DNA from: Geomicrobium sp. JCM 19038
GTDB taxonomy: Bacteria; Bacillota; Bacilli; Bacillales; Marinococcaceae
DNA: 64,000 nucleotides
Direction of reading: 5' to 3'
NCBI RefSeq assembly: GCF_000698125.1
Contig: NZ_BAXA01000001.1
Coordinates: forward strand, 434,001 to 498,000
The translations under genes were made by a program, and so were the position numbers. The notes under the pieces were generated by a model, which made no database searches, had not been told where the DNA came from, and was given only the letters and a program-made list of their open reading frames with translations. Below are positions 34,714 through 46,807 of this stretch, in pieces. How positions within the stretch are numbered: position 1 is the stretch's first letter; each line of letters starts with the position of its first letter.

Positions 34714-35109
34714 CGGAGTCGTTCACGTATATGTTGATGCTGCTTGTGCTGGGGATCCTGGTGCTTGTGGCATTGGGGTTTTTTGAAACATCCATCTGGA
34801 GAAGTAGAGCGAATTTCAAAACGAATTACTTCGACCCATATTCACGCAGCCGAATTTATTGCGCTAAAAGAAGGAATTGCATTTGCCCACGCGAAAGGAT
34901 ATCGCGAGGGGCGTTTTTTTACAGATTCTCAACTTGTGGACCAATCCGTGAATAGTGGCAAGGTTCACAATGCAACCTATCGCCCGTTATTACATGACGT
35001 TTTACTAGAAAGCGCGGAGTTTGATTTGTTTTTTGTTAGTTGGGTAAGCTCCAGTAAGAATAAAGAAGCAGACCATCTTGCAAAACAAGGCATTCATAAA
35101 CAAATTTAA
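34706..35109 (+). CDS. RNase H-like (reverse-transcriptase-like) protein, frameshifted
   Basis: A GTG at 34706 overlaps the gpsB stop and opens [19 protein letters not shown], the RNase H first strand with its catalytic Asp. A T is missing in the T-run at about 34778-34784; the frame then gives [24 protein letters not shown] (catalytic Glu), [11 protein letters not shown] (second Asp) and [11 protein letters not shown] (last Asp). The rebuilt length is about 134 residues. All four metal-binding acidic residues are present, so RNA-DNA hybrid cleavage is plausible. It lies between gpsB and rnpB. Confidence 0.85.
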
Positions 35110-35118
35110 CACTTAACG

Positions 35119-35147
35119 TTGCAGAAAAGACTATTCCACGTTATAAT
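35119..35147 (+). promoter_or_regulatory. Promoter of rnpB
   Basis: TTGCAG (35119-35124) and TATAAT (35142-35147) are 17 bases apart, and the RNase P RNA begins about 17 bases later. Confidence 0.75.
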
Positions 35148-35163
35148 ACAGCTTGCGCATATG

Positions 35164-35548
35164 CTGGAACTCTTCGGGCAATCGCGCCGTTTCTTTAGAA
35201 TCGGTGAGGAAAGTCCATGCTCACACAACCTTAACTGGATGTAGTGTTCGTGCTTGACGAAACAATAAGTCAAGGCAGCTTACTTGTAAGTTGACGGCGC
35301 TTGGAACACCTAAGTCAATCGATATGGTGAACCATCGTAACGTGCCACAGTGACGTAGCTTCTCGGAAACGAGAAGAGTGGAACGAGGTAAACCCCACGA
35401 GTGAGTAACCCAAAATATGGTAGGGGCACTTTTTCGGTGGAAACATACGAAAGAGGCGAATATATCGCAGATAGATGATTGCCGTCGTCGTGTGAGGTCA
35501 ACAGCCTTAGCACGTCGATACAGAACATGGCTTATAGAAGGTTTCCAG
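35164..35548 (+). ncRNA. rnpB: RNase P RNA component, type B
   Basis: The region carries the universal RNase P landmarks in order: GAGGAAAGTCCATGCTC near 35200, GTGCCACAGTGACG, GTGGAACGAGGTAAACCCCACGAG, the CCA-binding GGTAGGGGCAC loop, GATAGATGATTGCCG, and ACAGAACATGGCTTATAG at the 3' end. The terminal helix P1 pairs CTGGAAC...CTTC with GAAGGTTTCCAG, setting the ends at about 35164 and 35548. Layout and spacing match the Bacillus type B RNA, the catalytic subunit that matures tRNA 5' ends. The neighbours gpsB and rlmL are the same as in B. subtilis. Confidence 0.96.
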
Positions 35549-35556
35549 CCTCTAGA

Positions 35557-35580
35557 GGACCCCGTTTTCGGGGTTTTTTT
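35557..35580 (+). terminator. Terminator of rnpB
   Basis: GACCCCG-TTTT-CGGGGTT with a following run of seven T residues lies directly after the RNA. Confidence 0.92.
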
Positions 35581-35641
35581 ACTTTATGCATGAAACTCAG
35601 TATAATCATAGACGAATTGATAAAAGAAAGTAGGGGTACGA

Positions 35642-36765
35642 ATGAGTGAGACGTACACATTCATTGCAACCGCAACGATGGGACTTGAAAGCATTGTCGC
35701 AAAGGAAATTAAAGCATTAGGATATAAAACGACAGTTGAAAACGGCAAGGTCATGTGGGACGGACCGATTGAATCCATGATTGAAGCGAACCTTTGGGTA
35801 CGTACTTCGGACCGCATTAAGCTTGTTGTTGGTGAATTCGATGCATTTACCTTCGATGAACTGTTTGAGAAAACGAAAGCTCTTCCATGGGAAGATTTCA
35901 TTCCTGTATACGGAGAGTTCCCAGTAGATGGTCGTTCGGTGAAATCGACGTTATTTAGTATTTCAGATTGTCAACGGATCGTAAAAAAGGCCGTCGTTGA
36001 ACGGTTGAAAGAAACATACAATCAAGAATGGTTCAAAGAAGATGGGCCGAAATTCCAACTAGAAGTTGCCCTTTTAAAGGACAAAGCAACGCTTACAATT
36101 GATACATCAGGAGAAGGTCTTCATAAGCGTGGCTATCGTCGATTACACAACCGTGCTCCACTAAAAGAAACGCTTGCTGCTGCACTGATTTCACTCACGA
36201 ACTGGCGCTACGATGAGCCGTTTTTAGATCCATTCTGTGGTTCTGGCACGATTCCAATTGAAGCGGCTTAATGGCTAAGAATATCGCTCCTGGCTTGTAT
36301 CGTAACTTCGAATCTGAACAATGGCCTTGGATTGATGAAAACCTTTGGGCAGAAGCTCGTGAACGAGCAAAAGCAAAAATTGTTGACCGAGAGATTAAAA
36401 TATACGGTTCAGATCATGACCGTGAACTAATTGAGCTTTCAAGAGAGAATGCGAAACTTGCTCACGTACCAGAGATACAGTTTGAGCGAAATGCTGTACA
36501 AGACCTTAAAGCTCCAGCTGAACGAGGCATTCTCGTTGCAAACCCACCTTACGGTACGAGATTAGAAGACGAGAAGACAGTCAAGCGTATTTATACGCAA
36601 CTCGGTGATGTTGTGCAAGATCACTTCCCATTCTGGTCGGTTTATGTCATTACTGCGAATGAACAATTTGAAGAAGCCTATGGCGAAAAGGCTACAAAGA
36701 AACGTAAATTGTATAACGGGAACATCAAGACAGATTATTATCAGTTCTGGGCAAAGCGCAAATAG
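35642..36765 (+). CDS. rlmL: rRNA (guanine-N2)-methyltransferase, RlmL/YpsC family, frameshifted
   Basis: The N-terminus is a THUMP domain (TFIATATMGLESIVAKEIKALGYK...), followed by HNRAPLKETLAAALISL and the methyltransferase motif FLDPFCGSGTIPIEAA. A T is lost in GCTTTAATG near 36270; the rest runs on as MAKNIAPGLYRNF, with the catalytic NPPYG motif in ILVANPPYGTRLED. The rebuilt protein is about 374 residues, like B. subtilis YpsC. Family members methylate G in 23S rRNA (equivalent of G2445). It follows rnpB as in B. subtilis. Confidence 0.9.
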
Positions 36766-36823
36766 CATATTTCTCCTTAAAAGTGCGTATACTAACGATA
36801 TGTTTTTTTAAGGAGGCATGGAC

Positions 36824-37015
36824 GTGTTCAAAACTGAATACAATTATCTTGAACTCAAACAAATACAATCGGCAATTACTTCTACAAAAGATTCACTCAC
36901 TCATGTCAGTTTGACGACTGAACAACAGGCAAACGTAAACAATGCAATGAGTGCGGCCCATGTCGCATATCAACGAGCTCATGACTACGTTTTCTACCGA
37001 CGTAAAAACTGCTGA
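36824..37015 (+). CDS. Small hypothetical protein (63 aa)
   Basis: AAGGAGG is seven bases before a GTG at 36824, which I take as the start; the ATG at 36818 is too close to the ribosome site. The protein is helical and polar (NYLELKQIQSAITSTKDSL..., AAHVAYQRAHDYVFYRRKNC) with no signal or membrane segment. Its stop lies inside a perfect terminator hairpin. Not recognised. Confidence 0.65.
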   Translation: MFKTEYNYLELKQIQSAITSTKDSLTHVSLTTEQQANVNNAMSAAHVAYQRAHDYVFYRRKNC

Positions 37016-37034
37016 ACGTTCAGCAGTTTTTCTT
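37004..37034 (+). terminator. Terminator overlapping the small gene's stop codon
   Basis: AAAAACTGCTGAACG and its exact complement TTCAGCAGTTTTT form a perfect palindromic hairpin ending in TTTTTCTT. The TGA stop is part of the stem. Confidence 0.9.
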
Positions 37035-37152
37035 ATGGTTTTTTATGAATGCAAGAGAGCCGCACGTCAACGTTTAGTATGATAAGATTTTAGAGAACTG
37101 CTAAACATGGAATGAATTGATTACGTAAACGAAGTAAGGAGGAAGTAAAATC

Positions 37153-37566
37153 ATGAGTTTCCAAAACCCTTCAAGAGAAGAGATTGGTAAGATTCTAACG
37201 AAAGCAAAACGCATTGCGGTCGTCGGCTTGTCTGATGATCCTTACCGTACGTCTAATAGTGTGTCTCAAGCGATGCAAGATGCAGGATACGAAATTATTC
37301 CTGTAAATCCAATGATTGATGAGGCGTTAGGTGTTAAAGCTGTCTCTTCATTGTCTGAAGTCGAAGGTCCTATTGATATTGTTAATGTGTTCCGACGTAG
37401 TGAGTTTGTTGTTGATTTAGCGAAAGAGGCAGCAAAAACGAATGCTAAAGTATTTTGGACTCAACTGAACGTTGTAAGCGATGAAGGTGCAACAATTGCA
37501 GAAGATGCTGGTATGACCGTTATTATGGATCGATGCATTAAAGTAGAGCACAGCATCACCACATAG
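37153..37566 (+). CDS. CoA-binding protein (YneT/YccU family)
   Basis: The 137-residue protein is a Rossmann-like CoA_binding_2 domain: RIAVVGLSDDPYRTSNSVSQAMQDAGYEIIPVNP at the start and VDIVNVFRRSE-type and MDRCIKVEH segments later. B. subtilis YneT is the likely relative and lies directly before parE there. Here an oppositely oriented oxidoreductase pair separates them. AAGGAGG precedes the ATG. The biochemical role of the family is poorly known. Confidence 0.87.
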   Translation: MSFQNPSREEIGKILTKAKRIAVVGLSDDPYRTSNSVSQAMQDAGYEIIPVNPMIDEALGVKAVSSLSEVEGPIDIVNVFRRSEFVVDLAKEAAKTNAKVFWTQLNVVSDEGATIAEDAGMTVIMDRCIKVEHSITT

Positions 37567-37569
37567 AAA

Positions 37570-37600
37570 CCCCCCCTTCTTTGAAAGAAGGGGGTAATTT
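37570..37600. terminator. Bidirectional terminator between the CoA-binding gene and the GMC gene
   Basis: CCCCCCTTCTTT and AAAGAAGGGGG pair with almost no loop, followed by TAATTTTA. It sits 3 bases after one stop and 4 before the other. Confidence 0.78.
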
Positions 37601-37604
37601 TACG

Positions 37605-39316
37605 TTATTCAGCTAAAGGTCTTGGATCTTCTAAGTAGCTTAAGATCCCTTCAGCAGCTCGGTAAGAAAGTGCACCTACTGTAGGCGTTGGGTTGTACCC
37701 ACTGTTGTGCGGGAACGCCGAAGCACCAACGACAAATAAGTTTTCACAATCCCACATTTGTAAATAGTTGTTTACCGCAGACGTCTCAGAATCTGCTCCC
37801 ATAATTACTCCACCTGTGTTGTGAGTCGTTTGATAAGGCATAATGTTATAATCGCCAATATCAGGGTTTGAGACAACTTCATTGGCACCCATCTCTTCAA
37901 GAATCTCTGTCAGTCTTGCAGATTGATGAGCAGCTAAGTTACGGTCTTGTTCTGTAAAGTTGTAGGTCATACGTAGAAGCGGATCGCCATGAGAATCAGT
38001 ATAAGTCGGGTCTAAATCTAGGTAATTATATCGATAAGGCAAGCTTGCACCTTGAGAACCTAGAGACAATGTACGATAGAAGTAATGAGCAGACGCTTCT
38101 TTAAACTCTTTCCCCCATGTCGGTGTACCTGGCGGGACAGGGTTTGTTGCGATTGGGCGGATCCCTGTATTCGTATGCTGAATTGTACCACCGTGTAAGA
38201 AATCGAGATCGCTATGATCAAAGTTATCAGCATTATAGTCATCGACTTGACCACCGAGTGCTCCGGCACCTGCGTACAAGTTGAATTGCTCATCGAAAAA
38301 TCCTTGAGCACTAGCCATTACTTGATAACAATAGTTCTTCCCGATCACGCCTGTTTCACTTTCTGGGTCGTAAGGATCGCCAATTCCAGATTGCAGCAAT
38401 AAGCGTGTGTTGTTCATGACATACGATGTTAAGATGACAATATCTGCTGGCTGGAAGTAGTCTTCACCAGTTCTCGTGTCCGTAAAGTACACGCCATCCG
38501 ATTGGTTGCCGTCATACGCAATTTCACGAACGTTTGAATGGGTACGAATTTCAAAGTTTCCAGTTTCAAGTGCTGTTGGAATAACCGTAATTAACGGATC
38601 AGACTTCGCTTGATAGTCACACCCGAAACGTTCACAAAATGAACAGTACATACACTGATTGATCGTTTTACCGTCTGGGTTTGTGTACGTTTCTGAAAGG
38701 TTAGCAGAGGCACTGATGTATGGATGTAAGCCAAGACTTTCGGCAGCTTCTGCAAAAATCCTCATTGATTTCGTCTGTTTCATTGGTGGTGTTGGGAATT
38801 CAGTAGATCGTGGAGCGGTCATTTCGTTGTCTTCTCCAGAAGTACCAATTGTTTCATCGAACTTCGCAAAATACTCTTCCATATCGTCGTATGATATGCC
38901 CCAGTCTTGCAAAGGCATATCGTCTGGAATTCTGTCTTCTCCGTACTTGTCGATCGTCTGAGTACGGATTTCAAAGTCATAAGGGTAGAATCTCGGACAT
39001 TGACCATTCCAGTGGATCCCAGCGCCACCAACGTCTGTACCGAGTAAGAATGATCCATCTGACGCATTGGAAGCGCGAGCATGTCTTGGTCATTTCTAAA
39101 CGTCAGCGTCTCTTTCGATAAATCTTGCATTAATTCGTAGCGAATCGCATAACGCAATTCATCTTTTTGCATGATAAAGTCGTTAATTTTACGGTCGCTA
39201 CCTCGTTCTAAACCGATGCATTCGTAACCTGCTTTTGCAAGTTCAGAAGCAATGATACCGCCAGACCAGCCGACGCCAACGATTGCAACTTGTTTTCTTG
39301 GTAATTCTGTTGCCAT
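37605..39316 (-). CDS. GMC family oxidoreductase (gluconate dehydrogenase-like flavoprotein subunit), frameshifted
   Basis: The N-terminus has the FAD-binding motif VAIVGVGWSGGIIASELAKAG. A base is missing near 39055; the frame then reads GSFLLGTDVGGAGIHWNGQCPRFYPYDF, QCMYCSFCERFGCDYQAKSDP with a cysteine cluster, and the C-terminal HNSGYNPTPTVGALSYRAAEGI that holds the GMC active-site His and Asn. About 570 residues. It is paired with a Tat-signal gluconate 2-dehydrogenase subunit 3-like gene upstream, which would carry it across the membrane folded. No cytochrome subunit is adjacent, so the electron acceptor is unknown, as is the substrate. Confidence 0.87.
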
Positions 39317-39361
39317 AGTTACGTAACCTCCAAAACTTTTAATTAACGTAAACCAAACGAT

Positions 39362-40125
39362 TTACGTATGGTGTGCATGTAAGCTAACTGGCTCCATTTC
39401 AATGAATTCATCCGCTTCGATCACATCAAAGAATGCCATTTGTCCACCAGGGTATTTCTTAATGCGCCAACCGTCCATATTTAAGTTACCGCCGTAGACA
39501 GGATCTGAATAAACACCTTCTAAAGTCGCCTGACGTAGCATCGTAAAAAATGCATCTGAAGCGACACCAGTCATGTCAACTTCAGCATTTTGAAAAGCAC
39601 CTAAAATCTCATCTTGTTGTTCGCCATCAAGGTCAAAGAAGCTTCGCCATGCTCATCCTGTGCGATCTCTTGGATCTTTGACACTCCGTAGAGGAATACT
39701 TCACGTCGACGCATCCCGGTTTGTGGGCCTTGAGTCGGTGCGCCTTCATGGAAAGGACCTTCCATGTATTCCCGAGAATTAAAGCCATACTCACCGGCAA
39801 GCTGCTTATCAATAAAGAAAGGAACAGCGAGTGCGACGGCTCCAGGACCTGAATCATCCTCTGGGAAGATACGTTCTACGGCTGCACTAAGTACACGGAA
39901 GTCTTCTTGACGCTTAAAAAACATTCTTGCTTTTGTTAATTGTTCACCGCCTGATTGATCGGTTTGTTCTCCTTCGGTGTCTGTTGCAGGTGAAGTCTCG
40001 TCTGTGAACGAATTCGTTAGTAGACTGCCTAAAATCCCCCCACCAACAACACCACCGACGACGAGTCCACTGTTTTTAAGAAAGTCTCGTCGTGTCATGC
40101 CAGATTGGTTATTTTCTTCTGCCAT
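39362..40125 (-). CDS. Gluconate 2-dehydrogenase subunit 3 family protein with Tat signal, frameshifted
   Basis: The N-terminus has a twin-arginine signal, MTRRDFLKNSGLVVGGVVGGG, then an acidic linker and the subunit 3 domain (FRVLSAAVERIFPEDDSGPGAVA). A base is missing near 39640; the frame resumes as FFDLDGEQQDEILGAF and FFTMLRQATLEGVYSDPVYGGNLNMDGWRIKKYPG, the family's conserved end. About 254 residues. I start at ATG 40125, with AGGAGTG upstream. It is the first gene of the pair and probably escorts the GMC subunit through the Tat pathway. Confidence 0.86.
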
Positions 40126-40288
40126 AATGGGTTCACTCCTTTTAACCGTCATTACGATTGTTTCTTGCGCATTTTACTTTTGCCCATATTTGGTTAAAAT
40201 TACTCAAAAAAGAAAAAAGTTACGTATTCTTCTTTGAATTTGGCGAGCTTATATTGAGAAATTGGGAATCACATGCAAATATAGCTTG

Positions 40289-40303
40289 AAAACATACGTT
40301 CTT
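40289..40303 (+). promoter_or_regulatory. LexA-like (SOS) box upstream of parE
   Basis: AAAACATACGTTCTT fits GAAC-N4-GTTC with one mismatch and shares AAACATACGTTCTT with the site before mrfA. It overlaps a candidate -35 TTGAAA (40286-40291). parE and parC are reported SOS genes in B. subtilis, which supports the reading. Confidence 0.55.
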
Positions 40304-40365
40304 AACCTGTATTGTATAAAGAGAACAAATCGGCAAAGACCGAGATAGAGATGCCTATACAGTAG

Positions 40366-42381
<2,016 letters not shown>

Positions 42382-42395
<14 letters not shown>

Positions 42396-44819
42396 AAAGT
42401 ATTTGGATTTACCACTTGAAGAAGTGATTGGAGATCGCTTCGGACGGTATAGTAAGTACATTATTCAAGAACGAGCGCTACCGGATGCTCGGGATGGCTT
42501 AAAGCCTGTACAACGACGGATTCTTTACGCGATGCTCCGAGATAATAACTTGTCTGATAAACCGTTCCGTAAATCCGCAAAAACGGTCGGAAATGTAATC
42601 GGTAATTATCATCCTCACGGTGACTCTTCTGTTTATGAAGCACTCGTTAGGATGAGTCAATCGTGGAAGATTCGTAAAAACCTCGTCGAAATGCACGGCA
42701 ACAACGGTTCTATTGACGGAGATCCCCCTGCTGCGATGCGTTATACCGAAGCACGTCTCTCTGCGCTTGCAGAAGTGATGTTACAAGACATCAAAAAAAA
42801 TACAGTCGAGTATATCCCGAACTTTGATGACACAGAAGAAGAGCCAGTCGTTTTACCTGGCTACTTTCCTAACTTACTCGTCAACGGGTCGACAGGGATC
42901 TCTGCGGGTTATGCAACAGACATCCCTCCTCATCATTTAGGGGAGATCATCGACGGTGCGATTTTATTACTTGATCGGCCGAATTCCGATGTGAAAGACT
43001 TGATGAATGTGATTCAAGGTCCAGATTTTCCTGGTGGAGGGACCATTCAAGGATATGAAGGATTAAAGAAGGCTTATGAGACGGGGAAAGGACGAATTGT
43101 TCTCCGTGGAAAAGCCGAATTCGAAACACTTCGAGGCGGGAAAGAACAAATCGTCATTACAGAGATTCCGTATGAGGTAATCAAAGCGAATCTCGTTAAG
43201 CGTATGGATGAAATTCGCTTTGATAAAAAATCGACGGGATTGCCGAAGTTCGTGATGAAACGGATCGCACGGGGCTAAGAATTGTTGTCGAGTTAAAGAA
43301 AGAAGCCGATGCGAAAAGCATCCTGCATTATTTGTACAAAAATACTGACCTACAAGTGAATTACAACTTTAACATGGTCGCTATTTCTGATAAGGCACCA
43401 AAGCTTCTCGGATTAAAATCGCTCTTAAATGCGTATCTCGATCACCAAAAAACGGTCACAACGAATCGAAGCCGTCATGATTTAGATCAAGCTTTAAAGC
43501 GTAAGCATATTGTTGAAGGGCTTATTAAAGCGATTAGCGTGCTTGATGAGCTCATTCAATTAATCCGAGAATCTAACGACAAACAAGATGCAAAGAACAA
43601 TATTATGCAACGTTTTGGATTTACGGAAATGCAAGCAGAAGCGATTGTTACGTTGCAACTTTATCGATTGACGAACACAGATATCCAAACGCTAGAACGT
43701 GAAGCTAGTGAATTGGATGAAACGATTAATTCGCTTAATGAAGTGTTAAACAACCCGAAAAAGCTCGTCCAAACGATTAAAAAAGAACTAAAACAAGTCA
43801 AGAAGACGTTTGCAGATGAAAGACGAACGAACGTTGAACGAGATGTTGAAGAACTCAAAATCGACATGCAGACGATGATTCCTCAAGAAGATGTCATCGT
43901 CACCGTAAGCCGAGAAGGCTACGTGAAACGGACGAGCGTTCGATCGTTTACAGCTTCCAATGACGAACGACCTGGCATGAAAGAAACGGACGATTTAACG
44001 TTCTTTAAAGAAATGAATACGACAGAGACGATTCTTATCTTTACTGAAAAAGGTCAGTACCTTTATGTGCCGATTCATCAACTTCCAGATATTCGTTGGA
44101 AAGACAATGGTCAACACGTCGCAAACCTCGTGCCTATTTCACCTGAAGACCGTGTGGTAAGCGTTATTCCTGTTGAACAATTTCATGAAGATCAGTTCCT
44201 CGTTTTTATTACGAAGAACGGCATGATTAAGCGAACACCACTTAGTGAATATCAAGCACAGCGTTTTAACAGGGCACTCGTTGCTTTGAAATTAAAGGCA
44301 GATGACCTCGTGCGCTCTGTTGATGTAACGAACGGTAAAGATGAAGTGATGATTGTAACTCGCCTCGGTTACGGCTTACGGTTTGATGAAGAAGAAGCCA
44401 ATATTGTCGGACAACGAGCGGCAGGGGTAAAAGCAATCGCATTGAAAGACGATGATTTCGTTACGTCAGCATTTACATTTGATCCAACTCAGGTGAAGAC
44501 AATGCTCGTTACGACTCAGCGAGGGGCGATGAAGCAAGTAAAAGTATCATTGTTTACGAAGAGTAGTCGAGCTAAGCGTGGGTCAACGATGGTTCGTGAG
44601 CTTAAGCGAAGTCCGCATTTCGTCGTGCAAGCATGGCCCGTTACGACAGAGAGTAACGCTTTTGTTGCTCGTACTGAGAATGGCGACACTGAACACGTCG
44701 AAGGTGGATCAATTAAAGAGTATGATCGTTATCAAACAGGAAATTATGTCGTAGATACAGATACAAGTGGCATGATTGAAGATGTTTGGCCATATATTGA
44801 TCATAGCCAAAAAAAATGA
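42382..44819 (+). CDS. parC: DNA topoisomerase IV subunit A, frameshifted
   Basis: The breakage-reunion domain has the catalytic Tyr121 in [11 protein letters not shown]. The quinolone-determining region reads [14 protein letters not shown], with Ser82 and Glu86 at the positions changed in resistant strains, so it is wild type there. An A is missing in the A-run near 43230; the frame resumes as [26 protein letters not shown], then the C-terminal beta-propeller domain with GxxxA-box-like repeats to 44819. About 812 residues. The start is GTG at 42382 with AGAGGAGG upstream. Confidence 0.95.
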
Positions 44820-44897
44820 GGATAGTCGAATTGAGAAAGTCTCACAGAACGTGATGTGAGGCTTCTCATTCGTTATTGTAAAGAACGGAGAAAAAAT

Positions 44898-45413
44898 ATG
44901 AAAGCCGGTACGCATTTGGTCGGTGCCGTTGCATTAACGACCCTTTATGATCGATTCGTGCCTGTGTCATGGGGGGCGCCACCAGAGGGAATTGAATCGT
45001 TTGTTATGCTTGGTGCCGCGTTAATCGGGGGACTTTTGCCAGACATTTGTCACCCCAATTCTACAGCAGGCAAAAAAATATCATCTCTATCTGTCATGAT
45101 AAGAGGTGTATTTGGTCATCGGACGTTCACACATAGTTTACTGTTTTTACTTATTGTAGGTGTCTTAACTGGACTCATCCCAGGTACATATGGTGTAGCC
45201 ATTCAAACCGGAATTATTATCGGTATGATTAGTCATTATGTATTAGATATGCTAACCTCTCGAGGGATTCGACTGTTTTATCCAATTCCTACGATGGTTC
45301 GGTTTCCGTGGCATACGAAAACGGGTTCGTTCTTAGGGGAAGGCAGTGTCTTGTTCGTTTGTATGCTATGGATTAGTTATTATAGCTTAGAATACGTAGG
45401 GGTAATTGGCTGA
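44898..45413 (+). CDS. Membrane-bound metal-dependent hydrolase, YdjM family
   Basis: The 171-residue protein has about four hydrophobic segments and the family's metal-binding pattern: the N-terminal MKAGTHLVGAVAL, GGLLPDICHPNS, FGHRTFTHSLLFL and SHYVLDMLTSRGIRLFYP. The clustered His and Asp residues suggest a metal site at the membrane. Related E. coli YdjM is LexA-regulated, and the B. subtilis homologues are poorly characterised. CGGAG precedes the ATG at 44898. Physiological role unknown. Confidence 0.83.
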   Translation: MKAGTHLVGAVALTTLYDRFVPVSWGAPPEGIESFVMLGAALIGGLLPDICHPNSTAGKKISSLSVMIRGVFGHRTFTHSLLFLLIVGVLTGLIPGTYGVAIQTGIIIGMISHYVLDMLTSRGIRLFYPIPTMVRFPWHTKTGSFLGEGSVLFVCMLWISYYSLEYVGVIG

Positions 45414-45493
45414 AAATTGTCGAAAAATGATTGTTGCAACGCGACTTTTGGCTTATAATAAACATCAATGTCATGTTTAGGGGATGGGTGACA

Positions 45494-46526
45494 ATGATCC
45501 GACGTTTAACAATCGCTTTATCGCTTCTGCTTTGTGTGTCATTGTTCGGTAGTAATGACGTAACGGCAACGTCTAAGGGACTTGGAAATAAATATGTTTC
45601 AGCACATGAGAAATCAACAATTTCTAAAATCCTAACGACAGAACTTGATGAAGTTCAAGCAGAGGCTGCGATCGTTGTCGATGTGAATACAGGTCAATTG
45701 TTATGGCAAAAGAATGCTAGAGAACCGTTAGCACCAGCGAGTATGTCAAAGATCATGACGATGTATCTCGTATTAGAAGCGATTGAAGACGGAGAAATTA
45801 ATCGTGACGACGTTGTAACGATTAGTGAAGAGGCTGTAGATACGGGTGGAAGTACGATGTTTTTACAAGAGGGAGCAGAATGGACCGTGAAGGATTTATT
45901 TGTCTCAATGGCCTTAGCTTCTGCGAACGATGCTTCGGTTGCTTTGGCAGAACACCTCGCATCTGATGAGAAGAGTTTCGTGAAGAAAATGAATGAAAAA
46001 GCAGCTGAGTTTGGTCTTTCAAGTCATGCGAACTTTGTGAATAGTCACGGATTACCACAACCGAAAACGAGAGAAGAATCTACGTTAACTGCATATGACA
46101 CGGCAATGATTGGCTATCACCTCATTCAAGATTATCCTGAAGTGATTGAGTTAACTGAAAAACCTCAGTTTACGTTGTCGTTTTCAAATCAACAATTTTA
46201 CAATACGAACCAACTACTTGATCGACAAGTAGAGATTGAACAATTGAACGATTCGCTACAACAACTAGAGGATGAAGAAGAACGTCAAGAACTTGAAGAC
46301 CAACTCCTTTTGATGGATGAAGGGTTACAAGGAATGGACGGACTGAAAACGGGTTACACGAACCGTGCAGGGTATTCATTTATAGGAACTGCAGAACGAG
46401 GTGGCCAAAGATTGTTATCTGTCGTAATGAAACAGATCGAATCGATCTCGTTTTCAAGCAACGGAGACGTTATTAGAAGCAGGGTTCGATCATTATACTG
46501 CAGATCGAGTCGCTGCGAGCGACTGA
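45494..46526 (+). CDS. D-alanyl-D-alanine carboxypeptidase (DacF-like), frameshifted near the end
   Basis: A signal peptide (about residues 1-25) is followed by a penicillin-binding transpeptidase-like domain with SxxK as Ser83-Met-Ser-Lys86, SAN in ALASANDAS, and KTG in GLKTGYTNRAG. The end is disturbed: after SVVMK two base losses (about 46430-46455) are needed to reach SRFQATETLLEAGFDHYTAD and a stop at 46526. The rebuilt length is about 344 residues, shorter than DacA and lacking a clear C-terminal anchor domain, nearest to the DacF/DacB type. It trims the terminal D-Ala of peptidoglycan. The ATG at 45494 is used. Confidence 0.88.
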
Positions 46527-46547
46527 AATCGTGCCAATTATTCAAGA

Positions 46548-46595
46548 CAAGAGCCGAATCCATGTACTCTACATGGATTCGGCTCTTTATTTTGT
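46548..46595 (+). terminator. Terminator of the carboxypeptidase gene
   Basis: AAGAGCCGAATCCATGTA-CTC-TACATGGATTCGGCTCTT is a perfect long hairpin followed by TATTTTGT. Confidence 0.9.
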
Positions 46596-46672
46596 CTCGT
46601 AAGATAAATTGACAATACACTATACGCAAAAAACGTATTGACTTCTCGTTTCGCATTCGATAGGTTTATATA

Positions 46673-46682
46673 AGAATATTCT
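46673..46682. promoter_or_regulatory. Palindrome upstream of the second TRAP operon
   Basis: AGAATATTCT is a perfect palindrome within a longer imperfect repeat ATATAAGAAT / ATTCTGTTATAT. A TTGACT -35-like element lies 30 bases upstream. It is a candidate regulator site only. Confidence 0.3.
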
Positions 46683-46807
46683 GTTATATTACAGGGTTAA
46701 AGTTAGGAGAAATGTACTAATGTTATAACGAAGTAAAAAAAAACGAAACATACATACGGATAATAGTCTTGATAATTAGTCAATGGACAAAGCTGGGGGA
46801 AATCGCA

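Noticed and set aside
34731-34955. Hydrophobic frame [13 protein letters not shown] at the start of the RNase H gene, which looks like a membrane protein
   Set aside because: It is the RNase H coding sequence read in the wrong frame. The correct frames give the catalytic Asp and Glu motifs on both sides of a T-run break.
44832-44867. Hairpin GAGAAAGTCTCACA...TGTGAGGCTTCTC after parC as a terminator
   Set aside because: It is not followed by a T-run and lies just before the next gene's ribosome site, so termination is doubtful.
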